A stretch of 64,000 nucleotides of DNA. It comes from Spirosoma endophyticum (GTDB lineage Bacteria > Bacteroidota > Bacteroidia > Cytophagales > Spirosomataceae). This document shows positions 25,649 through 35,439 of this stretch, piece after piece. The stretch spans positions 1-64,000 of the forward strand of contig NZ_FOLQ01000003.1 in assembly GCF_900112365.1 (NCBI RefSeq). The letters are read 5' to 3'. Each line of letters begins with the position of its first letter. The stretch's first letter is position 1. Under the pieces are notes generated by a model that was not told the DNA's origin, did not search any database, and saw only the letters and a list, made by a program, of their open reading frames with translations. Position numbers and translations under genes: made by a program.

Positions 25649-27287
25649 TTTACGTTTGATTGCTGTTCTTTGTTTATCGACTAGTTGGCTTAGGGTAGCT
25701 GCACAAGTACCTACGCAACCGTCTGTTGGTCAACAACCTACAGGAGCGATTGGCAGTGGCCAGCAACCTGGTGCACAGCAGCCAGCTGCAACAGGCGTTA
25801 TTGTAGCACAGCCTGGGGTGGCACCTGGAACGGGAGTTTCCGTACCCGGACAACCGAACAATAATGCAACGGGCACTACTCCGTCATTGGACCCGGCTAC
25901 CGGACCTGTAAACCTTCAGCCTAGCGTTATTTCGACCTTTAATTCAGGTTTAGGACTTGCTCCAACGGGACTTACGCCTTCAGGTCGGCCAGCCAACGGA
26001 AAAGGATTTACGTTACAGGAAGCGATTGAGTTCGCTATACAGAAAAACGTTAACGTACGTAATGGTCAGCTGGATGCTGTAAGTTCTGAAGCGCGTATTC
26101 GGGAGATCAAATCATCGGCGCTGCCTCAAGTGACCTTTAGTGGTTCATTGACGGATAACGTTATTATTCAAAAAGCATTTTTACCCGCTAATACGTTCGA
26201 CCCAACCGCACCGGCTGATCTTTCTATACCCGTAAAGTTTGGCGTTAATTACTCAGCCAACGGAAGCGTCAATTTGAATCAGGTAATATATAGCGCCAGT
26301 CTAAACGTTGGATTGCGGGCAGCCGCTACGTATCGTGAACTGGCTCAACGAAATCTACAGGGCACCAAAGTAACCGTGGCTGAACAGGTAGCCAAAGCGT
26401 ATTATGGGGTGTTGGTGGCAGTGGAGCGGGCAAAGCTACTCGATTACAACATTACTCGACTCGATACATCGCTTAATGAAACGAGAGAGCTGAATAAGCA
26501 GGGATTTGTTGAAAAATTAGACGTTCAGCGCCTGGAAGTACAGGCTAACAACTTGCGGGCTGAGCGTCAGAACGTACAGAACCTGATTGAATTAAGCTAT
26601 ACCCTGCTGAAGTTTCAGATGGGTTTGGGAGTTAATGATGAAATTACCCTGTCAGAGCAGTTGCAGGATAGAACGGTTGACGACTTAAGACCACTCGTAT
26701 CGGCAGATCCTACATTTCAATACCAAAGCAGGATCGAATACTCAACGCTGGAAACGCAGATAAAGCTGGCCGAGCAGGATATCGAATTGACGCAGAAAGG
26801 ATATTACCCGTCTCTGTCCGGATTTGCTAATTACGGGTATAATAGCGGACGTAATGGATTTGGTCAGCTCATCACGGCTCCCTGGCTTAACTTTGCCACC
26901 GTGGGTTTGAGTTTGCAGGTACCCATTTTCGATGGTTTTCTAAAGCGCAGCCAAATTGAGCAGAAGCGCATTACCTTACAAAAAGCCCAGAATAGTGGCG
27001 AACTGCTACGTAATTCGATTGACCTGCAAATCCGGCAGGCGAGTATCACACTGAACAACGGCCTGCAGACCCTGCAAACACAGCAACGTAATCGTGATCT
27101 GGCGCAGGAAATTGTACGCGTAACGCGGGTGAAATACAAAGAAGGGGTTGGATCAAGTATCGAAGTTCTGAACGCCGAGGCATCGCTTCGGGAAGCTCAG
27201 ACCAATTATTTCGGTTCCTTATATGATTTCCTGATTGCGAAAGTTGATCAGGACCGATCGCTCGGCCGACTCTACGTGGGAAATTAG
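25635..27287 (+). CDS. TolC-family outer membrane efflux protein
   Basis: 550 residues from the ATG at 25635, which opens a signal peptide (MKKNSLRLIAVLCLSTSWLRVAAQ). After it comes an unusual low-complexity stretch of about 75 residues rich in Gln, Pro, Gly and Ala (about 25-100) that ordinary TolC proteins lack. The body then follows the TolC pattern: FTLQEAIEFAIQKNVNVRNGQLD, coiled-coil helices, YYPSLSGFANYGYN, and LQVPIFDGFLKRSQIEQ, repeated in two halves. It forms the outer-membrane channel for the RND pump encoded downstream. Confidence 0.9.
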   Translation: MKKNSLRLIAVLCLSTSWLRVAAQVPTQPSVGQQPTGAIGSGQQPGAQQPAATGVIVAQPGVAPGTGVSVPGQPNNNATGTTPSLDPATGPVNLQPSVISTFNSGLGLAPTGLTPSGRPANGKGFTLQEAIEFAIQKNVNVRNGQLDAVSSEARIREIKSSALPQVTFSGSLTDNVIIQKAFLPANTFDPTAPADLSIPVKFGVNYSANGSVNLNQVIYSASLNVGLRAAATYRELAQRNLQGTKVTVAEQVAKAYYGVLVAVERAKLLDYNITRLDTSLNETRELNKQGFVEKLDVQRLEVQANNLRAERQNVQNLIELSYTLLKFQMGLGVNDEITLSEQLQDRTVDDLRPLVSADPTFQYQSRIEYSTLETQIKLAEQDIELTQKGYYPSLSGFANYGYNSGRNGFGQLITAPWLNFATVGLSLQVPIFDGFLKRSQIEQKRITLQKAQNSGELLRNSIDLQIRQASITLNNGLQTLQTQQRNRDLAQEIVRVTRVKYKEGVGSSIEVLNAEASLREAQTNYFGSLYDFLIAKVDQDRSLGRLYVGN

Positions 27288-27373
27288 TCCTCGATTTTTT
27301 GCTATTCTGTTCCTAAATGAATTTTAAGATTCCTCTGGCAAAAGCAGAGATTAAAACATTCAAAACATATACA

Positions 27374-28501
27374 ATGAAACCATACTACGCAATTGCCCTG
27401 GTGAGCCTGCTGGCTGCTTGTTCCGGGGAGAAAAAAACGGGTGTTGAGGGTAAACGTAATGAACTTGCTGAGTTGAAGACGCAGGAAGCTGAACTAACCG
27501 CAAAGATAAAAGCACTGGAAGCGGATTTGAAAAAACTCGATCCGACCAAGAAAGAAGAAGCTCGTACAAAAGATGTACAGGTGGCTCCCCTAACGATCAG
27601 TACGTTCCGGCACTTTGTAGAATTACAGGGTACGATCGATGCTAAAAACAACGTACAGGTGTCGCCTAAATCGGGTGGAGTTGTCACGGCGGTTTATGTG
27701 AAAGAAGGTGATTATGTAAAAGCTGGACAACGTATTGCTCAGGTCGACGATCAACTTTTGCGGGAGTCGGTGTCTGAAGTGAAGACGCAACTTTCCCTGG
27801 CGAATACAGTGTTCGAAAAGCAGGAGGCTTTATGGAAACAGCAAATTGGCACTGAGATTCAGTATCTACAGGCAAAGAATAACAAAGAGTCTTTGGAACG
27901 TCGGATGTCGACGCTCAATGCCCAGATAGGTCAGTCGACCGTAACGGCTCCCATCGCGGGCGTTGTGGATCAGGTTAATGTGAAGATTGGTCAATCGGCG
28001 GCACCCGGTATGGGTTTGGTGCGGGTTGTTAATCTGTCGCAACTGAAAGTGGTTGCCAAAGTAGCGGATTCGTATGCGGGCAGTGTTCGAAAAGGCGACG
28101 CGATAACGGTTGAGTTTCCTGATCTGCAAAGGACGCTAAACTCACACATATCGTTTGTGGCCACAACGGTCGATCCACTTAGCCGGACATTTACCATTGA
28201 AGCTCCGCTGCCATCGGATAACGCACTGAAACCTAATATGCTGGCCAGAATTAAAATTAACGACCGTACGCTGGCAAAAGCCATTGTTATCAATCAGAAT
28301 TTGATTCAGAGTACGGAGAATGGCCAATTGGTATACGTAGCGGTTAACGAAGGTGGCAAGAAAATAGCCAAGGCAAAAACCGTGAAAACGGGTCAGTCCT
28401 ATGGTGGGAAAGTCGCCATCACGGAGGGTTTGCAAGCAGGTGATCAGATAGTCACGGCCGGCTATCAGGATTTGGTGGATGGCCAACCCATTAGTTTTTA
28501 G
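27374..28501 (+). CDS. RND efflux periplasmic adaptor (membrane fusion protein)
   Basis: 375 residues from the ATG at 27374, beginning a lipoprotein signal MKPYYAIALVSLLAAC with lipobox LAAC. A short charged coiled coil (about 30-60) precedes the biotinyl-lipoyl-like half motif VSPKSGGVVTAVYVKEGDYVKAGQRIAQVDD, the hairpin helices, and the second half STVTAPIAGVVDQVNVKIGQ. The beta-barrel and membrane-proximal domains follow. It bridges the inner-membrane pump and the TolC-like channel. It sits 86 bases after the channel gene and 22 bases before the pump gene. Confidence 0.93.
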   Translation: MKPYYAIALVSLLAACSGEKKTGVEGKRNELAELKTQEAELTAKIKALEADLKKLDPTKKEEARTKDVQVAPLTISTFRHFVELQGTIDAKNNVQVSPKSGGVVTAVYVKEGDYVKAGQRIAQVDDQLLRESVSEVKTQLSLANTVFEKQEALWKQQIGTEIQYLQAKNNKESLERRMSTLNAQIGQSTVTAPIAGVVDQVNVKIGQSAAPGMGLVRVVNLSQLKVVAKVADSYAGSVRKGDAITVEFPDLQRTLNSHISFVATTVDPLSRTFTIEAPLPSDNALKPNMLARIKINDRTLAKAIVINQNLIQSTENGQLVYVAVNEGGKKIAKAKTVKTGQSYGGKVAITEGLQAGDQIVTAGYQDLVDGQPISF

Positions 28502-28523
28502 TTGAACTCTAACCTTCTTCACC

Positions 28524-31500
28524 ATGAAATTTGAACATTATAAAACGTTAGGGTTCACCAACTGGTGCGTTGAGAACCGTACGGCGATTTACATCTTCAC
28601 ATTCCTGATTTCGATTGGTGGGTTATTTGTATACAATAACCTGCCGAGGGAACAATTTCCAGACGTTAAGATTCCTCAGGTATACATCAATACGGTGTAT
28701 GTGGGGACGGCACCCGCCGACATCGAAAATACGATCAACAAGCAGATTGAGAAGCAATTGAAGTCCATCTCGGGCGTCAAACGCATTAAATCGAATGCCT
28801 TGCAGGACGTATCTGTTATTCTGGTCGAATTCAATCCTGACGTGCAATCGGCTGAAGCCTTGCAACGCGTTCGGGATGCTATCGACAAAGCACGACCAGA
28901 CTTACCTGATGAGCTGGATTCAGGGCCAACGGCGCAGGACGTTGACATTTCCGAGTTGCCGATCATGAACATCAATATGGCTGGCAATTTCTCGCTGAAA
29001 CAACTGAAAGAGTATGCCGAGGATTTACAGGACGTCATCGAAGGCATGCCCGAAATTCGGCGTGTTGACATTATTGGGGCACTCGAACGCGAAATCCAAA
29101 TCAATGTCGATCTGCCAAGAATGCAGTCGGCAGGTCTGGCATTTAGCGATATTCAGCAAGCTATTCAAAGCGAAAATATCAACGTGTCGGGTGGTGACCT
29201 GAACGTTGATGGTGTTCGTCGGACGGTACGGGTAAAGGGCGAGTTTACGGACGTTACGCAGCTTCAGAACCTTCAGATACGTACTGCCACGGGCGCAACG
29301 GTTCGGCTCGACGAAATTGCGCAGGTACGCGATAATTTCGAAGAACAGCAGGATTTTGCCCGCTTGAATAACAAATCGGTTGTAACCCTGAACGTAATCA
29401 AACGGGCTGGAGCCAACCTGATTTCGGCCGCCGACCGCATCGAACAAACAATCGAAGAATATAAAGAGACACGGTTCCCTCAGGGCCTGGAAGTCAAAGT
29501 TACGGCCGACCAGTCGGAACGTACCCGCGATAATGTCAATGACCTGATCAATACGGTTGTACTGGGCTTCATCTTCGTAGTATTGATTCTAATGTTCTTT
29601 ATGGGCGTCCGCGACGCCATTTTCGTTGGCTTATCAGTACCCTTGTCGGCTTTGGTGGCATTTATTCTGATGCCGGTTCTGGGACCCGCCATCGGTACGC
29701 CGTTTACGCTGAATATCATGGTGTTGTTTGCGTTCCTGCTGGGCTTGGGTCTGGTGGTCGATGATGCCATTGTGGTTATTGAAAACTCCCACCGGCTGTT
29801 CAACGATAATAAAGACTGGGATATCAAGCAGGCAGTTAAGGCGGCTGCGGGTGAAGTATTTGCCCCCGTAGTGTCGGGTACTCTGACAACAATTGCGCCG
29901 TTCTTCCCGCTCCTATTCTGGCCGGGTATTGTCGGGGAGTTTATGAAATTCCTGCCGATAACCCTCATCCTAACCTTGTTCTCGTCGTTGTTTGTTGCTT
30001 ACGTGATTAACCCTGTTTTTGCCGTTACGTTCATGAAACGGCATGAAGACGATAATCACCCAGACAAACAAAGCTTTGACGAGATTAAACGGCCTTTGAT
30101 CATTATGGCTGTGCTGGCCGGTATCGGTTATGTGATTGATCGGGGTATTGGTAATCTGTTTGTGTTATTCATTATTCTATACGCATTCAATCATTACATC
30201 CTGACGCCAAAATTGATCGTCCCCTTTCAGCATCGAGTACTGCCTGCCCTCAAACACGGCTATCGTCGATTAATTTCATGGGTATTGACGGGATGGCGTC
30301 CTGTATTTGCTATTGTGATTGCTTTTGCCTCATTGGTAGTAACATTTATCGTCGTTGGTATTGCCAAACCTAAGGTGATCTTCTTTCCTAGTGGTGAACC
30401 GGATTATATTTACGTATACAACGTAATGCCAGTTGGCACCGATGCCCGTGTAACGGATTCTGTGACGAAGGTGATTGAGAAACGGGTGTTCAAAGTGCTT
30501 GAAGAAAACAAGGCTACAGACATTGTCAACTCGGTTATCTCGAACGTAGGTAAGAACGCTGGCGATCCGCAAAATCCCGACCGGTCAGCCACACCGCAAA
30601 AGTCGAAAGTAACCATAGCCTTCAAGGGAAACCAGGAGCGACATGGACTTTCGACCGACTCGTTACTGGTCAAGGTACGGGTAGCGTTACGTGGTTTGCC
30701 CGGCAGCGAAATTTCGGTAGAGCGCGAATCGAATGGGCCGCCAACGGGTAAGGCAATTGCCATTGAAATTGGCGGTGAAGAATTTGACGAACTGAAAAAG
30801 TTAGAAACACAGGTTCGGCAAAAAATCAGCCAGGCAGGTATTCAGGGAATTGACCAGTTAAAGTCAGATCTGATTACGAACAAGCCCGAAATCGTGATCG
30901 ATATTGATCGCGATAAAGCCGAACGCGAAGGTATTTCGTCGGGGCAGGTTGCTCTGGCTATTCGAACTGCTCTGTTTGGTCAGGAAGTATCGAAATTCCG
31001 CGATGCGAAAGATGAGTACCCGATTATGGTTCGCCTGAAGCCCGACGACCGAAGTCAAATGGAAAAGCTGCTGAGTCTGAATGTCGTTTACCGTGATATG
31101 GTACTGGGTGGTCAACTACGGCAGGTTCCTATTACGTCGGTTACGAACATTAGCTATTCAACGACTTTCAGCCAGATTAATCGTAAGAATCAGGAACGGC
31201 TCGTTACACTTAGTTCCGACGTAGTGACGGGCTTCAATGCCAATGAGATTGTAGCTCAGATCGAGCAAGCCATTAAAGATATCGACGTACCAAACGGGTA
31301 CACCGTTAAGATGGGTGGTGAGCAGGAAGACCAGCAGGAGTCAGTAAACTTCCTGATTATGGCGTTCGGTATTGCGATGATGCTCATTTACCTGATTATG
31401 GCTACACAGTTTAACTCAGTGGTGAAGCCGCTGATTATTTTCGTAACCATTCTGTTCTCACTCATTGGGGTGCTGCTTGGGTTTGTCATTGCCGGCAAAA

Positions 31501-31958
31501 CGTTTTCGGTCATCATGTCGGGTATTGGTATTATATCCCTGGCCGGTATCGTGGTGAAAAACGGGATTCTGCTGATTGAATTCATTGAGGAGTTACGTGG
31601 GCGAAATATTCCCTTGCGTGAAGCTATCATTGAAGCGGGCGGCATTCGCCTGACACCCGTACTACTAACCGCTTCGGCGGCCGTGTTAGGGCTTATTCCG
31701 CTGGCCTTCGGTATCACAGTAGACTTTGTGGGTCTTTTCCGCGACTTCGATCCGCATATCGTTGTGGGTGGTGATAGTTCGGTATTCTGGAACATCCTGG
31801 CCTGGACAATCATCTTTGGCCTGACATTCTCGACCGTACTGACGCTCGTAATTGTTCCCTGTATGTACTGGATCAATGAGCGCATCCGCATGAAATGGTT
31901 CGGCAAGGTTGACCCCGCGCTGGAACCTAAAGAGGAGATGGAAGAGGAGTTAGCATAG
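28524..31958 (+). CDS. RND-family efflux transporter, inner membrane pump
   Basis: 1144 residues with the 12-helix AcrB/MexB layout: helix 1 (about 20-38), a large periplasmic loop starting PREQFPDVKIPQVYINTVYVGTAPADIENTI, helices 2-6 including GLGLVVDDAIVVIENSHR (the paired aspartates of the proton relay in helix 4), a second loop, and helices 8-12 with GIISLAGIVVKNGILLIEFIEE. The pump probably exports hydrophobic compounds or cell-surface lipids; substrate unknown. Helices 7-8 are preceded by an extra hydrophobic pair (about 530-580) that makes the protein longer than AcrB. A hairpin terminator follows. Confidence 0.94.
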   Translation: MKFEHYKTLGFTNWCVENRTAIYIFTFLISIGGLFVYNNLPREQFPDVKIPQVYINTVYVGTAPADIENTINKQIEKQLKSISGVKRIKSNALQDVSVILVEFNPDVQSAEALQRVRDAIDKARPDLPDELDSGPTAQDVDISELPIMNINMAGNFSLKQLKEYAEDLQDVIEGMPEIRRVDIIGALEREIQINVDLPRMQSAGLAFSDIQQAIQSENINVSGGDLNVDGVRRTVRVKGEFTDVTQLQNLQIRTATGATVRLDEIAQVRDNFEEQQDFARLNNKSVVTLNVIKRAGANLISAADRIEQTIEEYKETRFPQGLEVKVTADQSERTRDNVNDLINTVVLGFIFVVLILMFFMGVRDAIFVGLSVPLSALVAFILMPVLGPAIGTPFTLNIMVLFAFLLGLGLVVDDAIVVIENSHRLFNDNKDWDIKQAVKAAAGEVFAPVVSGTLTTIAPFFPLLFWPGIVGEFMKFLPITLILTLFSSLFVAYVINPVFAVTFMKRHEDDNHPDKQSFDEIKRPLIIMAVLAGIGYVIDRGIGNLFVLFIILYAFNHYILTPKLIVPFQHRVLPALKHGYRRLISWVLTGWRPVFAIVIAFASLVVTFIVVGIAKPKVIFFPSGEPDYIYVYNVMPVGTDARVTDSVTKVIEKRVFKVLEENKATDIVNSVISNVGKNAGDPQNPDRSATPQKSKVTIAFKGNQERHGLSTDSLLVKVRVALRGLPGSEISVERESNGPPTGKAIAIEIGGEEFDELKKLETQVRQKISQAGIQGIDQLKSDLITNKPEIVIDIDRDKAEREGISSGQVALAIRTALFGQEVSKFRDAKDEYPIMVRLKPDDRSQMEKLLSLNVVYRDMVLGGQLRQVPITSVTNISYSTTFSQINRKNQERLVTLSSDVVTGFNANEIVAQIEQAIKDIDVPNGYTVKMGGEQEDQQESVNFLIMAFGIAMMLIYLIMATQFNSVVKPLIIFVTILFSLIGVLLGFVIAGKTFSVIMSGIGIISLAGIVVKNGILLIEFIEELRGRNIPLREAIIEAGGIRLTPVLLTASAAVLGLIPLAFGITVDFVGLFRDFDPHIVVGGDSSVFWNILAWTIIFGLTFSTVLTLVIVPCMYWINERIRMKWFGKVDPALEPKEEMEEELA

Positions 31959-31978
31959 GAATTAATCGATAATTGAAA

Positions 31979-32024
31979 AAAAGGGTAATCAAGGTGTCTG
32001 GTGGATACCTGATTACCCTTTTCT
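31979..32024 (+). terminator. RND operon terminator
   Basis: AAGGGTAATC...AGGTGTC pairs with GATACCT...GATTACCCTT, one bulge and one wobble, then TTTTCTTTT. Confidence 0.75.
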
Positions 32025-32094
32025 TTTGCTAACTTTTTGCGCAATACCTCTGTTATCCAGTCTCCTTATTTTCTACCCCGATAAATTACTGAAG

Positions 32095-33390
32095 ATGAAT
32101 CGTACCGCCTTATTTTTTATACTTCCCGCTATCCTGCTCCTGATTGACTGGTATGTATTTCAGGCCGTTAAAACGCTCAGTCGATCCGCTACCGAAAGTA
32201 CGCAACGTATCATTGCTATTACTTTTTGGGGGTTTACGGCGGTGTCTTTGCTATTATACATCGTAATGCAGTTTCTGCCTCCCGATTCCATTAGTCGTCA
32301 GGTACGAACTTTCCTTTGGGCGGCCATTGCTATTCCCTATTTCTCCAAGGTTTTTGCAATACTGATTATTTTCATTGACGATCTGGGACGGTTTTTTCGC
32401 TGGATTGTCTCCCTGTTCTATAAACCCGAAGTTCGTGAAGCCGTTGAAGATACAACCCGCCAAACGATTCCGTCTGCCGGCCCAGTCCCAAATGATGCGA
32501 TCTCCCGTTCGGATTTTCTGATGAAAACGGCGCTGGTTGTGGGAGCTGTGCCACTGGTTGGTTTCACGTGGGGGATTCTGTCTGGAGCGCATGATTACCG
32601 GATCAGACGTATAAAACTTCCCTTAAAAAATCTGCCATCGGGCTTCGACGGTATGACCATTGCTCAGATTTCCGACATTCATTCGGGCAGCTTTTTCAAT
32701 AAAACGGCCGTGCGTGGTGGCGTCGACCTGCTCTTGAAGCAAAAGCCCGACATGGTTTTTTTTACCGGCGATCTGGTTAACAGCCATGCCGAGGAAGTGA
32801 ATAGCTACATTGATGTTTTCAATAAAGTAAAGGCGCCAATGGGTGTTTATTCGACCCTTGGCAATCACGATTACGGCAAATATGTCCAGTGGCCCAGCGC
32901 CCAGGCCGAACGACAAAACGTAATGAACGTAGTGGCCGCCCATAAACAAATGGGCTGGAACATTATGCTGGATGAAAATAAGATTTTGGAACAGAGTGGC
33001 GATAAAATTGCGCTGATTGGTGTACAAAATCTTGGTTTTGGTCCGGCAGCACTACGGGCGGGTAATCTGGCAAAAGCATACAAAGGCACTGAAGAATATC
33101 CAATTAAGCTCCTTCTTTCACATGACCCCACGCACTGGGATGCGGAAGTTCGCCCAAAATACAGCGATATCGACGTAACATTCAGCGGCCATACGCACGG
33201 GGCACAATTTGGCGTCGAAATTGGCGACAAAAAATGGAGCCCGGCTCAGTATTTCTACAAACAATGGGCAGGTTTGTATCAGGACGGGGATCAACGGCTC
33301 TACGTTAACCGGGGTTATGGCTACATTGGCTATCCGGGTCGGGTGGGCATTCTGCCGGAGATTACAATTTTTGAGTTAGTGAAGGCCTGA
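32095..33390 (+). CDS. Membrane-anchored metallophosphoesterase
   Basis: 431 residues from the ATG at 32095. Hydrophobic helices occupy about the first 115 residues, and another segment (about 145-170) precedes the catalytic domain. The calcineurin-like metal motifs appear in order: DIHSG, GDLVNSH, GNHDYGKY, SHDPTHWD and SGHTHGAQFG. The architecture matches YkuE/YaeI-like phosphoesterases, some of which act on lipid-linked substrates such as UDP-2,3-diacylglucosamine; substrate not determinable. Stands alone between two hairpins. Confidence 0.88.
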   Translation: MNRTALFFILPAILLLIDWYVFQAVKTLSRSATESTQRIIAITFWGFTAVSLLLYIVMQFLPPDSISRQVRTFLWAAIAIPYFSKVFAILIIFIDDLGRFFRWIVSLFYKPEVREAVEDTTRQTIPSAGPVPNDAISRSDFLMKTALVVGAVPLVGFTWGILSGAHDYRIRRIKLPLKNLPSGFDGMTIAQISDIHSGSFFNKTAVRGGVDLLLKQKPDMVFFTGDLVNSHAEEVNSYIDVFNKVKAPMGVYSTLGNHDYGKYVQWPSAQAERQNVMNVVAAHKQMGWNIMLDENKILEQSGDKIALIGVQNLGFGPAALRAGNLAKAYKGTEEYPIKLLLSHDPTHWDAEVRPKYSDIDVTFSGHTHGAQFGVEIGDKKWSPAQYFYKQWAGLYQDGDQRLYVNRGYGYIGYPGRVGILPEITIFELVKA

Positions 33391-33414
33391 CCCATTATAG
33401 TTTATAAAATCAAA

Positions 33415-33454
33415 ATTGGGTAAGTTGTGTGCCAATCGCATCCGCTTACCCAAT
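33415..33454 (+). terminator. Hairpin after the metallophosphoesterase gene
   Basis: Ten-base perfect arms ATTGGGTAAG / CTTACCCAAT around a 20-base loop, followed by a weak T stretch. Confidence 0.5.
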
Positions 33455-33514
33455 TGTCGTTTAACTAATTCCTTCATCAGTCAGTTACTCTAATCAACTA
33501 CTAAACACGTATTT

Positions 33515-34393
33515 ATGAAAACCATATTCATTACCGGACTTTCCTTTTTTATGTCATTGCTGTCTTACCTGAATCCGAAGTCAGCACAAACTGCCGAAAC
33601 CACTATTCCGCTTTGCCACGTACCGTCCAAATCGTTAGCTGGTAATGATATGTCGGCAATGGCGGCTGATCCCGCTTTTCAGCGTTTACACGTGGCTCCC
33701 CTCCCCTTCACGTACGCTGGTGCAGGCGAGATGGTTAAATTTTCAACGTCTGATGGGCAATCGGCCAGTGGTTTTTTGCTGAAGGCGAAGCAGCCATCAA
33801 ACAAATGGCTGCTGGTTTATCAGGAATGGTGGGGCCTGAATGACAACATCAAACAGCAGGCCGAAACGTTTTACAATGATCTAAAAGACGTGAACGTACT
33901 AGCGGTTGACATGTATGATGGTAAAGTCGCTACTGAACCTGCTGAAGCGGGTAAACTAATGCAGGGAGCTAGCAAAGATCGACTTGCGAATATTCAGAAG
34001 GGGGCTATTGCATTCGCAGGTCCGAAAGCCGAGTTTGCCAGCGTTGGCTGGTGCTTTGGCGGCATGCTTTCGCTCCAGTCAGCGCTGATGGAAGGTCAAA
34101 AGGCAAAAGGATGCGTTATGTATTATGGCCGTCCGGAACAGGACGTAGAGAAGCTGAAGGCGCTCAATACGGACGTACTTGGTATTTTCGGCAGCCAGGA
34201 TAAAGGCATCACGCCCGAGACGGTAAAAACTTTCGAGGAAAATATGCAAAAGGCTGGCAAAAAAGTAACCGTAAAAATGTACGATGCCGGCCATGGATTT
34301 GCAAATCCAAGCAATCCGGTTTACAACAAAGAAGCATCTGCTGATGCGTATAAGCTGGCACTGGCTTACCTGAAGGAGAAGCTGAGCGCGTAA
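33515..34393 (+). CDS. Secreted dienelactone-hydrolase-family protein
   Basis: 292 residues with an N-terminal hydrophobic signal-like segment (about 1-26). The alpha/beta hydrolase core shows the dienelactone hydrolase nucleophile elbow GWCFGGM with cysteine in place of serine, an aspartate in GSQDKGITPE and the histidine in YDAGHGFANPS. EWWGLNDNIKQQAE is the conserved family segment early in the domain. Predicted extracytoplasmic hydrolase; substrate unknown, since many members are not involved in aromatic degradation. Confidence 0.87.
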   Translation: MKTIFITGLSFFMSLLSYLNPKSAQTAETTIPLCHVPSKSLAGNDMSAMAADPAFQRLHVAPLPFTYAGAGEMVKFSTSDGQSASGFLLKAKQPSNKWLLVYQEWWGLNDNIKQQAETFYNDLKDVNVLAVDMYDGKVATEPAEAGKLMQGASKDRLANIQKGAIAFAGPKAEFASVGWCFGGMLSLQSALMEGQKAKGCVMYYGRPEQDVEKLKALNTDVLGIFGSQDKGITPETVKTFEENMQKAGKKVTVKMYDAGHGFANPSNPVYNKEASADAYKLALAYLKEKLSA

Positions 34394-34416
34394 GTTTTAT
34401 CCTTAGATAACCTATT

Positions 34417-34450
34417 AAAAGCCTGACTACTGTTTAGTGGTCAGGCTTTT
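34417..34450 (+). terminator. Terminator after the dienelactone hydrolase gene
   Basis: Fourteen-base arms AAAAGCCTGACTAC / GTGGTCAGGCTTTT with one wobble and a TGTTTA loop. Confidence 0.85.
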
Positions 34451-34543
34451 AATTAAACTTTAACGGCTTTCTCCACGTTTTAATTAAACGAAACGGGCTC
34501 GATTAAGTCTAACAAACAAATCGAGTGCAAACCCGCTACGAAA

Positions 34544-35002
34544 ATGAAAACGATAAAATGGAGTGGAGTTCTGGCTGGCCTTTTGTTGGGTGTGGCTACA
34601 GTTAGCTTCGGACAAGTTTACGGACCTGGCCAGGCTTCTCCGAACGGAAATGGCTACAATCAGCCTTACCCAAACGGCAATGGGTATGGCCAGAATTATC
34701 CAAATCCGAATTATCCAAATGGGTACAATAATGGTTATAACCAGAGCTATCCGAACGGATATGGACAAGCTTATCCAAACACTTACGGCTATGATCAATA
34801 TGGATATCCTATTCAACCACCGGTGGTAGTCGTGCCTCCAAGGATAGTAATTGCTCCACCGCCAGTGTTTGTAGGGCCTCCAGTAATAATTCGGCCTTAT
34901 GTAAATTATGGCTATGGTCGCGGTGGATACGGTGGTGTTTACCGGGGTGGTTATGGTGGAGGCCGTGGTGGTTACGGTGGTCGTGGTGGCCACCGCTGGT
35001 AA
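34544..35002 (+). CDS. Secreted Tyr/Asn/Gly/Pro-rich protein
   Basis: 152 residues. A signal peptide (MKTIKWSGVLAGLLLGVATVSFGQ) leads into imperfect repeats of YPNGNGYxQ / YPNGY (about 30-85), a Pro/Val/Ile-rich hydrophobic linker (about 92-115), and a Gly/Tyr/Arg-rich tail with GYGG and GGRGGYGG repeats ending in HRW. No catalytic domain. It resembles extracellular low-complexity or glycine-rich surface proteins; function unknown. The gene 90 bases downstream starts with the same MKTIK and has a similar tail, so the two are probably tandem paralogues. Confidence 0.7.
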   Translation: MKTIKWSGVLAGLLLGVATVSFGQVYGPGQASPNGNGYNQPYPNGNGYGQNYPNPNYPNGYNNGYNQSYPNGYGQAYPNTYGYDQYGYPIQPPVVVVPPRIVIAPPPVFVGPPVIIRPYVNYGYGRGGYGGVYRGGYGGGRGGYGGRGGHRW

Positions 35003-35091
35003 ACGAAAATTTGGGTTAACTGGATATCAATCAGGTTCATTGAACCAAATGACAGGTGAAGAGTTCAACAAATAAATGCTGAAATAAGACT

Positions 35092-35412
35092 ATGAAAACG
35101 ATAAAACTTATGCCTTTTCTCGCGGCTGGTTTACTAGTCGTTCTGATGGCAAGCTGTGGTCCCGCTTATGTAAATACGGGCTATGGTAATAACGGCTACT
35201 ACGGGGCTAGACCCTATTATGGTTACGGATACGGCTATCGTCCGTATGGATATTATCGCCCACCTGTCGTTGTGAGACCACAGGTCGTTCGCCCACGGTA
35301 TTACTCACCAGGCCCTCGAAATTATGGGGGTAGCCCAAATGCTCGTGGTGGCTTTGGAGGTTCTCGTGGTGGTTATAACGGTGGCGGTGGACGTTCGCGC
35401 GGCCCAAGATAA
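35092..35412 (+). CDS. Gly/Tyr/Arg-rich small lipoprotein
   Basis: 106 residues. Signal with lipobox MASC (cysteine at about 22), then GYGNNGYYGARPYYGYGYGY, a PPVVVRPQVVRP linker and a Gly/Arg/Ser-rich tail. The same order of parts (Tyr/Gly block, Pro-Val linker, Gly-Arg tail) occurs in the upstream protein, except that this one is a lipoprotein. Function unknown. Confidence 0.7.
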   Translation: MKTIKLMPFLAAGLLVVLMASCGPAYVNTGYGNNGYYGARPYYGYGYGYRPYGYYRPPVVVRPQVVRPRYYSPGPRNYGGSPNARGGFGGSRGGYNGGGGRSRGPR

Positions 35413-35439
35413 ATAAGTAAAGTTGGTTAAGTAACTAAG

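Noticed and set aside
31388-32044. 218-codon frame antisense to the 3' end of the RND pump gene
   Set aside because: Serine/proline/arginine-rich shadow of membrane-helix codons; the plus-strand pump is unambiguous.
32563-32576. GTTTCACGTGGGGG in the metallophosphoesterase gene
   Set aside because: Only half of a parS site; the other half does not match and it is inside coding sequence.
34484-34993. 169-codon frame antisense to the Tyr/Asn-rich protein
   Set aside because: The Thr/Ile/Trp repeats are the reverse of the glycine/tyrosine repeats; the plus strand has a proper signal peptide.
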